Assembly: GCA_016839605.1 (NCBI GenBank)
Contig: JAEOTX010000170.1
Location: 1-36,122, forward strand
Direction: 5' to 3'
Origin: Candidatus Thorarchaeota archaeon
Lineage (GTDB): Archaea > Asgardarchaeota > Thorarchaeia > Thorarchaeales > Thorarchaeaceae
DNA length: 36,122 bases
The notes below the pieces were generated by a model, which saw nothing but the letters and a program-made list of their open reading frames with translations, searched no databases and was not told where the DNA came from. Shown one piece after another: positions 15,794-23,636 of the stretch. Position numbers and translations under genes: made by a program. Within the stretch, counting starts at the first letter, position 1. Every line of letters starts with the position of its first letter.

Positions 15794-17482
15794 CTATGGG
15801 GGTATGATCTTGGTGATAACGAGGTCTTCCTTTCGAAGTTCCATCTTGCCGTCTTCGCCCTTCCGAATGACGATATTGTAATAGCCCTTATCATTGGGGT
15901 CGGCGTCCACACGGTAGTGTGCGCCCCTACTGCCCTTACGTATCACTGCAGCTTCGGCCACCATTCGAGCTGTCATCACCATATGCTCGAACTCCATCGC
16001 CTGATGCCACCCCGGGTTGAACCGTTTGACTCGCACGTCTACCTTGATGTTTGGAACGACATCCTTCTCAATTCGACGGAGCTCCTTGACCGCGTATTGC
16101 ATGTCTTCTTCTTTTCTGAAGATTTGGACCTTCTCCCACATCAGCTTCGTTAGTTCATCTCTCGCGTCTGCTGGGGATATACCTTCCTTGCGTTCTAGCA
16201 TGGCCTCCAGTTTCTCAAACTCTTTTACAATCACATCTTGATTGATGCCTGTGTGGGTGTTCTCCTTTGCAAAATTGGCTGCACTCTCACCAGAGAGGGC
16301 GCCATAGACTTGAGTGTCAGCCAGAGCGTTACCACCTAGTCTGTTTCCGCCATGCACTCCACCAGTGCACTCACCTGACGCGTATAAGCCAGGAATGTTG
16401 GTTCCAGACTCCTCGTCTATCTTGATGCCGCCCATGAAGTGGTGGCATGTCGGTGACACCTGCATTGGCTCCTCCCGGATGTCCACTCCAGCATCCTCGA
16501 ACTGCTCAATCATGCTCTCAAGTCGAAACTCCACTATGGACTTCGGGAGGTGTGCTATGCTCAGGTAGACTCCGCCATCTGGTGAGCCTCGGCCTTCAAC
16601 GACTTCGGTCATGATGGAACGTGCTACTTGGTCTCTTCCAGCCAGCTCCATGACTTCGGGGTAGTAGTTCTTCATGAAACGTTCACCCTTATTGTTTAGG
16701 AGAATTCCGCCTTCACCTCTTACAGCTTCAGTGACAAGTCGTCCTTTCGCGGATGGTGGTGCGCATTGTCCCGTCGGATGGAATTGTATCATTTCCATGT
16801 CGATGAGTTCACAGCCGGCTTCGTAGGCCATTCCATAACCATCACCTACATCCAGCTGAGCGTTGCTTGTGACCTCGTAGATTCGTCCCGCTCCACCGGT
16901 CGCCATGACCACAGACTTGGCACGGAACACAAGATAGTCACCGTATTTCAGATCGATAGCGGTGACCCCTGCCACCCTTCCTTCCTCAACCAGAATCTTG
17001 GTGGCAAACACCTCATCGAAGACACGAACTGAGGTCTTCCTTATGGCCTCTGTCAGTGTAACCATGATTTCAGAACCAGTCCTGTCTGAGGCATATGCTG
17101 TGCGCCTCCATGACTGCTTGCCGAAGGGTCTCTGAGCAATCTTCCCCTCAGGGGTCCTGTCAAAAACTGCGCCATATTCCTCAAGGTCGAAAACTCTCTC
17201 AGAGGCATCGCGTACCAGAATCTCAGCGAGTTTCTGATTATTCAGGTAATTGCCTCCTACGATTGTGTCCTTGAAGTGGGTCTCAGGATTGTCGTCAGGG
17301 TCCACATTCCCAAGTGATACATTATAGCCACCCTCGGCCATAGCTGTATGAGCCTTACCGAGGAGCTCCTTACTCAGCATGATAACATCCAGATTGTGCG
17401 AGGCTGCCTCAATGGCTGCACGGCATCCTGCACCGCCAGCACCAACAACGAGAACATCGCACATAATCGTCTTGTAGTTCAA
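15794..17482 (-). CDS. tfrA: Fumarate reductase/succinate dehydrogenase flavoprotein subunit
   Basis: The 562-residue protein is the FAD subunit of the fumarate reductase/succinate dehydrogenase family. It has the dinucleotide-binding DVLVVGAGGAGCRAAIEA at the N-terminus and AHTAMAEGG, whose histidine aligns with the residue that binds FAD covalently in Sdh/Frd. ATGGAGRIYEVTS and IQFHPTG fall in the capping and active-site region, and HHFMGGIKIDEESGTNIPGLYASGE precedes the second FAD contact (GGNRLGGNALADT). It interconverts fumarate and succinate, passing electrons with its FeS partner encoded immediately downstream (13 nt between the reading frames, SD overlapping the stop). The start is TTG with GGAGG 7 nt upstream. 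The nearby class I fumarase genes complete a malate-fumarate-succinate segment. Confidence 0.94.
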   Translation of the reverse strand: MNYKTIMCDVLVVGAGGAGCRAAIEAASHNLDVIMLSKELLGKAHTAMAEGGYNVSLGNVDPDDNPETHFKDTIVGGNYLNNQKLAEILVRDASERVFDLEEYGAVFDRTPEGKIAQRPFGKQSWRRTAYASDRTGSEIMVTLTEAIRKTSVRVFDEVFATKILVEEGRVAGVTAIDLKYGDYLVFRAKSVVMATGGAGRIYEVTSNAQLDVGDGYGMAYEAGCELIDMEMIQFHPTGQCAPPSAKGRLVTEAVRGEGGILLNNKGERFMKNYYPEVMELAGRDQVARSIMTEVVEGRGSPDGGVYLSIAHLPKSIVEFRLESMIEQFEDAGVDIREEPMQVSPTCHHFMGGIKIDEESGTNIPGLYASGECTGGVHGGNRLGGNALADTQVYGALSGESAANFAKENTHTGINQDVIVKEFEKLEAMLERKEGISPADARDELTKLMWEKVQIFRKEEDMQYAVKELRRIEKDVVPNIKVDVRVKRFNPGWHQAMEFEHMVMTARMVAEAAVIRKGSRGAHYRVDADPNDKGYYNIVIRKGEDGKMELRKEDLVITKIIPP

Positions 17483-17539
17483 CTACAGTCCTCCGATGGA
17501 AAGGGCTCTCCGAGCCTGACCGGTCGGCACGTGGCGACC

Positions 17540-17546
17540 GTTTAAG
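17540..17546 (-). promoter_or_regulatory. TATA box of the fumarate reductase operon
   Basis: CTTAAAC on the minus strand lies 58 nt upstream of the flavoprotein start and matches the CTTAAAA-type boxes elsewhere in the window. The 235 bp between the operon and the small membrane peptide gene contain two back-to-back promoters and no other feature I can support. Confidence 0.45.
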
Positions 17547-17655
17547 ACTTACTGTTGGGGTTAGTGAGGAAACATCCCGTGTAAGAATCCAATTTTGGAT
17601 AGAGAGGATTCATTAGTTGGCTTGGCGCCTATCAGCTGTGCAAGAAATCACACAA

Positions 17656-17672
17656 GTTACTCGAAAAGTAAC
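17656..17672 (+). promoter_or_regulatory. Inverted repeat abutting a TATA box (candidate operator)
   Basis: GTTACT and AGTAAC form a perfect 6-bp inverted repeat around a 5-nt loop, ending 2 nt before the TATA-like CTATATG at 17675-17681. A dimeric regulator here would cover the TFB recognition element and control the small membrane peptide gene. Confidence 0.4.
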
Positions 17673-17674
17673 CA

Positions 17675-17681
17675 CTATATG
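17675..17681 (+). promoter_or_regulatory. TATA-like box of the small membrane peptide gene
   Basis: CTATATG lies 37 nt before the ATG at 17718, giving a leader of about 10-15 nt that contains AGGGG. Confidence 0.4.
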
Positions 17682-17717
17682 TGAATAATACATACTGCTT
17701 GAAGTCATCAGGGGTGC

Positions 17718-17825
17718 ATGAGAATGGATTCGGAGGATCTCCTTCTAGTCATCGCGATGCTGGTGATACTAGTGGTGGCACTCTACGGAATTTCAGTGCC
17801 AATAATCGCAGCATTGGGGACATAA
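17718..17825 (+). CDS. 35-residue single-pass membrane peptide
   Basis: A short frame encodes a charged head (MRMDSED), then an unbroken hydrophobic helix of about 25 residues (LLLVIAMLVILVVALYGISV and on) and a short end (IIAALGT). AGGGG lies 4 nt upstream, with a TATA-like box and an inverted repeat in front, so it has a complete expression signal set. Small proteins like this commonly regulate or stabilise a larger membrane complex. I recognise no family and no partner is evident; the neighbouring fumarate reductase has no membrane anchor of its own, so an anchoring or modulating role is conceivable but unsupported. It is too short for most gene callers. Confidence 0.5.
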   Translation: MRMDSEDLLLVIAMLVILVVALYGISVPIIAALGT

Positions 17826-17909
17826 TCTAGGAAACAGAATGAGGGCGAGGATTCAATGAAAAGGCCACCCACCGTCTGTGGCGCTTTAGAATATCACGCA
17901 AAGCCCCAA

Positions 17910-18203
17910 CTACTTCGGGTCTTCAACTACTTCTCCTGTTTGTGTCAAGTATATGACATCGAGCGAACGAATGTATTGGTCGGGTAGCATTCTGAGTGCG
18001 TTCATGAACCCATGCCAGTCCGTGAGCGTCTTTGGGTCGTCGAACTCGATTCCCTTCAAGAGCTTCGATATGTTTTCTACCTCAGCATGATGACTTGGAT
18101 GGATATATCGAATTCTGTATTCTGTGCTTTCGGGATAATAGAGAGCAACATCAAGTGTGAGCTCGGGATTTGCATTATACACAATCTGGACGATTTTCCT
18201 CAA
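17910..18203 (-). CDS. Small conserved-looking protein, unknown function
   Basis: I do not recognise this protein of about 97 residues. It looks like a compact alpha/beta fold: a strand-rich first half (KIVQIVYNANPELTLDVALY, then YRIRYIHPSHHAEVEN) and a helical second half with DWHGFMNALRMLPDQYIRSL, ending in a strand (DVIYLTQTGEVVEDP). There are no cysteines. The chosen start is TTG 18203 with GAGG 7 nt upstream. The frame extends to ATG 18236, which would be nearly leaderless behind a TATA-like tract at about 18261-18272; both fit. It sits between the fumarate reductase and fumarase genes on the same strand, but with 57 bp or more on each side it may be transcribed alone. Confidence 0.6.
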   Translation of the reverse strand: MRKIVQIVYNANPELTLDVALYYPESTEYRIRYIHPSHHAEVENISKLLKGIEFDDPKTLTDWHGFMNALRMLPDQYIRSLDVIYLTQTGEVVEDPK

Positions 18204-18293
18204 TGAGAGACCTCGCTGAAACCCAACTATTAACATCTACATTGTGGGGAATATGTGTTTCCAATGTAAAAGCCCTTGCCATAATGCCATTGC

Positions 18294-18902
18294 TTAGTCC
18301 TTTATGCCAATCTTAGCATAGACTTCTGCTTTGCGCGCTGACACTCTATCATCCATTACCTTGTGTAAGCTCCCACCATGAGAGTCCATCGTAACAAGCA
18401 ATGGACCAAACTTCTCTGCGGTTATGACCCAAAGAGCCTCTGGCATGCCTAGGTCGCTCCACTCGTAGGCGCGTACTTCTTTCAGTCCCTTTGCAGCAAG
18501 AGCACCACACCCACCGGTGAAGCTGCAATAGACTGCACCAACCTCCTTGAGTGCTGCGAGTGTCTTCTCACCCATACCTCCCTTCCCAATGATGACTCGG
18601 GCTTTGTACTTTCGGAGAAATTCGTCCTCAAAGAGTTCCATTCTGATGCTTGTGGTGGGGCCAGCAGAAACTATCTGCCACTTGCCGCCCTTCTGCCATG
18701 CCACAGGTCCTACATGATAGACAACACTGCCCTCAAAGTCCACAGGAGGTGCTTCTCCTTTCTCATACATGTGTAGGGCACGCTCATGGGCCTCATCACG
18801 TGCGGTGTAAACATGCTCACCACTGACGTAAATCACATCACCGACTTTGAGCTTCCGTGCGTCTTCTTCCGAGATTGGTGTCGTAAAGTGATATTCAGCC
18901 AT
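18294..18902 (-). CDS. Class I fumarate hydratase, beta subunit
   Basis: This 202-residue subunit corresponds to the C-terminal domain of class I ([4Fe-4S]) fumarases and L(+)-tartrate dehydratase beta subunits. Family segments are HFTTPISEEDARKLKVGDVI, the HERALHMYEKGE region, SAGPTTSIRME, the loop IIGKGGMGEKTLAALKEVG, and TGGCGAL with a conserved cysteine. With the alpha subunit it hydrates fumarate to L-malate; tartrate dehydratase is the alternative substrate class but is less likely beside fumarate reductase genes. It follows the alpha gene with a 1-nt gap between the reading frames, so it is translationally coupled. Confidence 0.93.
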   Translation of the reverse strand: MAEYHFTTPISEEDARKLKVGDVIYVSGEHVYTARDEAHERALHMYEKGEAPPVDFEGSVVYHVGPVAWQKGGKWQIVSAGPTTSIRMELFEDEFLRKYKARVIIGKGGMGEKTLAALKEVGAVYCSFTGGCGALAAKGLKEVRAYEWSDLGMPEALWVITAEKFGPLLVTMDSHGGSLHKVMDDRVSARKAEVYAKIGIKD

Positions 18903-18903
18903 T

Positions 18904-19827
18904 TCACTCGCCCTCCAGTGGGTGTGTCACATACGTGACTCCTAGATCCTTTGATATCACTGCTTTGCTGTGCCTTGCAGCCCAGCACTGAACGGCAACT
19001 CCCACGGGTAGACTTGCAGGATGACGCATGGCATAGTCGACCTTCACTGCTAGAACTGTTGTCTTGCCTCCAAGACCCATTGGACCAATATCTGTGGCAT
19101 TAATTGCATCCATGAGTTCCTGCTCAATCTTGGCCACTTCAGGCTCAGGATGTTTGTCATCGAGTGGTCGCAGCAACTGCTGCTTAGCAATCTTGATTGA
19201 AATATCTGCACCACCGCCAATTCCCACACCGATGATGTTTGGAGCGCATGCCTTGCCCATATAGCTCATTGCATTATCTACAACCAGTTTCTTGACGCCT
19301 GTTAATCCAACTCCGGGTTTGAGCATGCCAACAATGGACACGTTCTCACTACCTCCACCCTTAGGATATGCGATTATTTCCAGTGAATCACCAGGCACAA
19401 CATCCCAGTTAATCCAAGGGATTTTCACACCAGTATTATCACCCGAGTTACCACCTACAATCGGATTCACTGCATTTGGTCGGATTGGTACTTCCGCTGT
19501 AGCCTTTCTCGTGGCTTTGGTGAGGGCTTCTTTAATCTCATCCATAAATGGAAACTTGCTGCCGACTTTGACATAGAAGATTATTATGCCCGTGTCTTGG
19601 CACATTGGAACTCCAGTATCTGCAATATCCATATTCTGAATGATTGCTGAGAGCTGGGTCTTGGCGGTTTCGTTATCCTCGCGATCACGAGCCGCCCTCA
19701 ATACATCTTCAACATCCTTAGGCAGTTTTGTCACAGCCATCTTGAGAAGACGAAAAGTAGTGTCTTCAATGACTTGCATTGGATCCTTCATTGTATCAGC
19801 TTCTTGGAATTGCTGTTGAAGAGGCAA
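18904..19827 (-). CDS. Class I fumarate hydratase, alpha subunit (4Fe-4S)
   Basis: The alpha subunit of the heteromeric, oxygen-sensitive fumarase binds the catalytic 4Fe-4S cluster through three cysteines, all present: PMCQDTG (about 75), KACAPNIIGVGIGGG (about 195) and VAVQCWAARH near the end. GGKTTVLAVKVDYAMRHPAS is another family signature. It forms an operon with the beta gene. Start choice is uncertain: the frame opens at GTG 19845, TTG 19827 has GGGG 7 nt upstream (chosen), and ATG 19791 would give MKDPMQVIEDT, the usual family beginning, but lacks an SD. Confidence 0.93.
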   Translation of the reverse strand: MPLQQQFQEADTMKDPMQVIEDTTFRLLKMAVTKLPKDVEDVLRAARDREDNETAKTQLSAIIQNMDIADTGVPMCQDTGIIIFYVKVGSKFPFMDEIKEALTKATRKATAEVPIRPNAVNPIVGGNSGDNTGVKIPWINWDVVPGDSLEIIAYPKGGGSENVSIVGMLKPGVGLTGVKKLVVDNAMSYMGKACAPNIIGVGIGGGADISIKIAKQQLLRPLDDKHPEPEVAKIEQELMDAINATDIGPMGLGGKTTVLAVKVDYAMRHPASLPVGVAVQCWAARHSKAVISKDLGVTYVTHPLEGE

Positions 19828-19886
19828 ATGATTTACCCCTTGCACGGACTCGCAGCCAATTACCTACCTAATCTTTCTTACTGTTT

Positions 19887-19894
19887 GGATATAT
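19887..19894 (-). promoter_or_regulatory. TATA-like box of the fumarase operon
   Basis: An ATATAT-containing tract (GGATATATT on the plus strand) lies 60 nt upstream of the chosen alpha-subunit start. It is back to back with a plus-strand CTATATAC at 19902-19909 serving the A24 peptidase gene. Confidence 0.4.
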
Positions 19895-19901
19895 TGTAGG
19901 A

Positions 19902-19909
19902 CTATATAC
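19902..19909 (+). promoter_or_regulatory. TATA-like box of the A24 peptidase gene
   Basis: CTATATAC lies 38-45 nt before the ATG at 19947, the usual distance for a short-leader archaeal transcript. Confidence 0.4.
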
Positions 19910-19946
19910 ATTAGAAGAGGACGCTTCTGTGTGAGATGATGACTTC

Positions 19947-20432
19947 ATGACACTAGACCTGACCTTGACATCTATAATCTCCTTTGTCACCGCCCTCGCT
20001 ATTCTCATAGTATTCAGTATGATGGACATTCGTGAGAGAAAGGTATCCAATCACTATGTGCTAGTAGGAGGCGTGATTGGCTTAGTCATTGTATTTCTCT
20101 CGGGACATTTGATTCAAAACCCAGTGCAGCATTTAACGGCACCAATCTTTGTGATTGTACTCTCCTATGTTCTCTTTCATATCAAGGCCATTGGTGGTGC
20201 TGATTTCAAAGCGTTGGTCATCTTGAGCATCATCAGTCCCGGGATAGAATTAGCCGTGTGGATAGACCCGATTCTTGAAGCAGTTATTGGAGGCGGTCTT
20301 GAGATGTTAATTATGTTGACCTTTGGTTATGCGTACTCTAATTGGTCAAGGAAAGACAATGAAAGAGGCACGCCACTGATTCCCTTTCTTAGCGTGGCCT
20401 ATGTTCTGATCCAGGTATTGGCACTTTTTTAG
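19947..20432 (+). CDS. A24-family aspartic prepilin/preflagellin peptidase
   Basis: The 161-residue membrane protein has about five hydrophobic segments and both catalytic aspartates of A24 peptidases: D27 in MMDIRERKVSN at the cytoplasmic end of the first helix, and D86 in GGADFKAL, a variant of the GxGD motif. These enzymes cleave class III signal peptides from type IV pilins and archaellins, and the small size matches archaeal FlaK/PibD-type enzymes that lack a methylase domain. No pilin or archaellum gene is in the window. It converges on the EMC6-like gene, overlapping it by 4 nt at the 3' ends. Confidence 0.82.
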   Translation: MTLDLTLTSIISFVTALAILIVFSMMDIRERKVSNHYVLVGGVIGLVIVFLSGHLIQNPVQHLTAPIFVIVLSYVLFHIKAIGGADFKALVILSIISPGIELAVWIDPILEAVIGGGLEMLIMLTFGYAYSNWSRKDNERGTPLIPFLSVAYVLIQVLALF

Positions 20433-20776
20433 AGCACGGCCGCCGGAAGGGAAAAGGTATAGAGTAGGGTCCAGACAAGCACCCATAGCAATAGAAACGT
20501 AGGTAGACCAGCTGTAACGAGCTTTTGTCGACCTCCAATCTCTTTGGGATCTATCTCTAACAGGTAAACAACAACGTACAGAGTTAGCGCATACATAAGC
20601 AGGCCAAAAATCAGACCTCTTGAGCCACGAAAAGCAGGTCCAGCAAGTCCACAGATTAGCGCGGTGATTAATGCGAAGAATATCTTAACATAGGTCTGTT
20701 GTTCGTCTGCAGAGTCAGCCCATCTACTGAAAAGACGTTTGAAGATATTCTGGAGAGGCTCTATCACTGATGACAT
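20429..20776 (-). CDS. EMC6-like three-helix membrane protein
   Basis: The 115-residue protein has a soluble N-terminal helix and three membrane segments (about 28-50, 54-74 and 88-112). Its pattern matches eukaryotic EMC6/Rab5-interacting proteins: a first helix rich in small residues (FALITALICGLAGPAF), a glycine turn (GSRGLIFGLLMY), and a last helix introduced by a G-L pair and ending LLWVLVWTLLYTF, equivalent to the FW-LYG end of EMC6. EMC6 belongs to the ER membrane complex, which inserts tail-anchored and multi-pass proteins. The assignment rests on my recognition of the pattern, not a search. ATG with AGGTG 7 nt upstream. It is divergent from rqcH with about 70 bp between. Confidence 0.55.
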   Translation of the reverse strand: MSSVIEPLQNIFKRLFSRWADSADEQQTYVKIFFALITALICGLAGPAFRGSRGLIFGLLMYALTLYVVVYLLEIDPKEIGGRQKLVTAGLPTFLLLWVLVWTLLYTFSLPAAVL

Positions 20777-20819
20777 AGTGTGACACCTGCCGGAGTTATG
20801 CGTCTGTCAATCGACTAGG

Positions 20820-20826
20820 TTATAAC
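20820..20826 (+). promoter_or_regulatory. TATA-like box of rqcH
   Basis: TTATAAC lies about 22-34 nt before the candidate starts TTG 20848 and ATG 20854, implying a leaderless or very short-leader transcript even though GGAG (20838-20841) is present. Confidence 0.35.
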
Positions 20827-20847
20827 AATATCGGACTGGAGTGGCGC

Positions 20848-22875
20848 TTGACAATGAAAGAAACGATGAGCAATATTGACATTCGGCTGATTCTGCCAGA
20901 GCTAAAGGAGTCCGCAGAAGGTGCATTCATCAAGAATGTATACCAATATGGAGATGTCTTCGTACTCAAACTCTACCAGCCCGCAGGAGGCACGTCACAT
21001 CTTCTGTTCGAAGTCGGTCGTCGAGTTCATCTCACAGAATATCGTCGAGTTGCTCCTAGGATCCCACCGAAATTCTGTACAGCACTCAGGAAATACCTCC
21101 GGGACCGAAGAGTCATGTCAGTCGATCAACACGATTTGGACCGAATTGTGGTGATAGAAATCGGTGATGAATCAAGTTCACACAAATTAGTCGTGGAGCT
21201 TTTTGGCAATGGTAATGTCCTTCTTCTCGATCCAGAAGACACGATATTCGTTGCAATGCGTTACAGGAGAATGAAGGACCGTGATGTCATTCCCAAGGCA
21301 AAGTACGAATTTCCGCCTCCGCGCGGCATGGATGTCATGAACCTAGAGGCGGATGCACTAGTAGGGGTTCTCTCTGAGTCGAAAGCAAACGTGGTTCGAA
21401 CTCTAGCAAGCAGGCTAAACCTTGACTCCCTTAGCTGTGAGGAGATATGCGCCCTTGGAGGAGTGAATCCTCAAGCAAAGGTCCCTGATTTGGATGAGCA
21501 AGCAGTAAAGGACCTTTCAGGTGGACTCTCTCGCTTTATCGAGAAACTCAAGAATGGAATTAGCGAGCCTCGAATAGTCATAGATGATGAAGACGAGGAG
21601 GAACAAGTTGCATTCGTTCCCTTCATGTTGGAGGTCTATAACGGCTTGCCCACCACGGTATTCCCTACATTCAGTCAGGCTATTGACAACTTCTATGGCA
21701 TATCTGACATGGAACTTGAAGATGAGGAGATTCTCGAGGCTCATGACAAAGAACGCATGCGCCTTGAGAGGATTATTGAGAAACAGAAAGAAGGGATTAC
21801 ACGATTAGAAACCAAGGCTGTCAATTTAAGGCTGGCAGGAGAAGCCATCTACAACCACTTTCAAATGGTACATGAGGTTCTTGAAACAATCTCAAGTGCA
21901 AGAGCAGGTGGTCTATCCTGGGCAGAGATTTCATCTAGGGTCGAAGAAGGTAAAGAGAAGGGTATGCCATCTGCAGTTATCATTGAAAGAATAATTCCTT
22001 CTCAGGGCAAGATCTTAGTGAAGCTTGCAGATGTCGATGTGAGCCTCGATATCAGAAAGAGTGCACAAGACAATGCATCACTGGCATATGAACAGGCCAA
22101 GAAATCTGAGGCAAAGACCAAGGGAGCGCAGAAGCAAATCGATAAGACAATCGCAAAACTAAAGGAACTAGAGGAAAAGGCAGTCAAACCTGATACAAAG
22201 GTGAAAGTCCCGGTCAGAATCAGGAAAAAGCGGTGGTATGAGAAGTTTCGATGGTTTCTGTCCTCAGAGGGTCATCTTGTCATTGGAGGAAGAGATGCAA
22301 AGACCAATGAAAGACTCGCAAAGCGACAGATGGAGTCAAACGATGTGTTTCTCCATGCCGCTCTGCACGGTGCACCCTACATAGTTGTCAAGGTTTCAGG
22401 AGATCCACCAGGAGAACAGACTCTCACTGAAGCTGCACAGTTCGCCGTTACCTTCTCTCGAGCGTGGCAAGACGGTCTGTCATCAGGTGATGCCTATTGG
22501 GTTGACCCCGAGCAGGTCAGTTTCACTCCGCCTTCTGGAGAGTATCTCCCATCAGGGGCAGTTATGATCTACGGCTCAAAGAACTACATTCGAAGAGTTC
22601 CGCTGGAACTTGCTGTGGGCGTGATGATTGAGGATGATGATGCGATTCCGGTATCTGGACCACCCTCGGCACTATCAGCTCACACACAGTACACTGTAAG
22701 GGTTGCTCCAGGCAAAGGAAAGAAAGGCAAGCTTGTGAAGGAAATTCTCAACCAGCTGAAGAAATTGGTGCCAGAGGATAAGAAGCATTTGATCGACCAG
22801 ATACCTCAAGAAGACATGATGCGCGTCCTGCCTGGGGGTGGAGGCGAATTGGTCTCTCGTGACTCAAGAGGTTGA
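20848..22875 (+). CDS. rqcH: Ribosome quality control factor RqcH/NEMF (NFACT protein)
   Basis: The 675-residue protein is an archaeal Rqc2/NEMF homologue. The N-terminal NFACT-N domain (1-210) includes the tRNA-contacting D-R dipeptide in QHDLDRIVVIEIG. Helix-hairpin-helix-like and long coiled-coil segments follow (about 290-460, rich in Glu and Lys). The NFACT-R domain starts at KKRWYEKFRWFLSSEGHLV and continues through GGRDAKTNERLAKRQM and DVFLHAALHGAPYIVVK to a C-terminal extension. RqcH-type proteins bind 50S subunits carrying stalled nascent chains and direct alanine (and in eukaryotes threonine) tailing for degradation. TTG 20848 has GGAG 6 nt upstream; ATG 20854 and 20866 are alternatives. 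Confidence 0.93.
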   Translation: MTMKETMSNIDIRLILPELKESAEGAFIKNVYQYGDVFVLKLYQPAGGTSHLLFEVGRRVHLTEYRRVAPRIPPKFCTALRKYLRDRRVMSVDQHDLDRIVVIEIGDESSSHKLVVELFGNGNVLLLDPEDTIFVAMRYRRMKDRDVIPKAKYEFPPPRGMDVMNLEADALVGVLSESKANVVRTLASRLNLDSLSCEEICALGGVNPQAKVPDLDEQAVKDLSGGLSRFIEKLKNGISEPRIVIDDEDEEEQVAFVPFMLEVYNGLPTTVFPTFSQAIDNFYGISDMELEDEEILEAHDKERMRLERIIEKQKEGITRLETKAVNLRLAGEAIYNHFQMVHEVLETISSARAGGLSWAEISSRVEEGKEKGMPSAVIIERIIPSQGKILVKLADVDVSLDIRKSAQDNASLAYEQAKKSEAKTKGAQKQIDKTIAKLKELEEKAVKPDTKVKVPVRIRKKRWYEKFRWFLSSEGHLVIGGRDAKTNERLAKRQMESNDVFLHAALHGAPYIVVKVSGDPPGEQTLTEAAQFAVTFSRAWQDGLSSGDAYWVDPEQVSFTPPSGEYLPSGAVMIYGSKNYIRRVPLELAVGVMIEDDDAIPVSGPPSALSAHTQYTVRVAPGKGKKGKLVKEILNQLKKLVPEDKKHLIDQIPQEDMMRVLPGGGGELVSRDSRG

Positions 22876-23013
22876 TTATGATTTATTGAAACGGTCAGAC
22901 AATACAGACATGTTTAAATTCCAACTAGGTTGAGTCAGTCAAGAAGGCACCCTGAAGCCTAGATGCTCTGGGTGGTTATTAACCAGCTTTCTGATGCGCC
23001 GAGGTATTAACTG

Positions 23014-23580
23014 ATGTCTGACCCTTCACAATCAATGTCTGTGAGAGAAATCATGTCTGTCAATGTAGTGACGATGCCACCAGATGCTAGTGTGCGTGAG
23101 GTGGCACGCTCAATGAGCGAGATGGACATAGGATCGATAGTAATCTCTGATAAGGGTCGGCCACTAGGAATCATAACAGAGTCTGATATCGTTAGAAGAG
23201 TGGTGTCAGAGGATAAGGATCCAAAGGATGCTAAAGCCAAAGATATTATGAGCTCACCTCTTGTTCATGTCACACCAAATACCGCCCTAACTGAAGCCAT
23301 GAGAATAATGGCTCGCGGCAATATTCGCAGAGTGGCAGTGCTAAAGAACAACTCTTTGGCAGGAATAATCACTTCAAGAGACATTCTGCGTTGGTCACCC
23401 GAACTCATTGACGTGCTCATGGAATCTTTGAAGCTCCGTTCTGAGATTGCAGATAGATCCGATGAAGAGGAGGAAGACGAACTGATCGCGTATGGTGGAA
23501 CTTGTGACAGCTGCGGAGAGTACTCTACTGAATTGGCACTTGTTGATGGAAGATATCTCTGTGATGTGTGTCGGAGCTAG
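23014..23580 (+). CDS. Two-CBS-domain protein with C-terminal zinc ribbon
   Basis: The 188-residue protein has a CBS pair (about residues 10-70 and 75-130; for example DIGSIVISDKGRPLGIITES and AGIITSRDIL), an acidic hinge (SDEEEEDE) and a zinc ribbon with CDSCGEY and CDVCRS. CBS pairs bind adenosyl ligands such as AMP, ATP or SAM and act as energy or metabolite sensors. The zinc ribbon suggests contact with nucleic acid or protein. A TATA-like TTTAAA at 22913-22918 lies about 100 nt upstream. The gene is followed 56 bp later by a second CBS protein, so the two are probably co-expressed. Confidence 0.85.
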   Translation: MSDPSQSMSVREIMSVNVVTMPPDASVREVARSMSEMDIGSIVISDKGRPLGIITESDIVRRVVSEDKDPKDAKAKDIMSSPLVHVTPNTALTEAMRIMARGNIRRVAVLKNNSLAGIITSRDILRWSPELIDVLMESLKLRSEIADRSDEEEEDELIAYGGTCDSCGEYSTELALVDGRYLCDVCRS

Positions 23581-23636
23581 TTGGTCAAACTAAAGGAGTG
23601 CATTCAGTTCGGTAAGCACGGTGATAGGAGGATTGC

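Noticed and set aside
15781..15912. Upstream extension of the thiol:fumarate reductase FeS subunit to 15912
   Set aside because: The extension overlaps the flavoprotein C-terminus in another frame, and AGGAGGTG sits correctly in front of TTG 15780.
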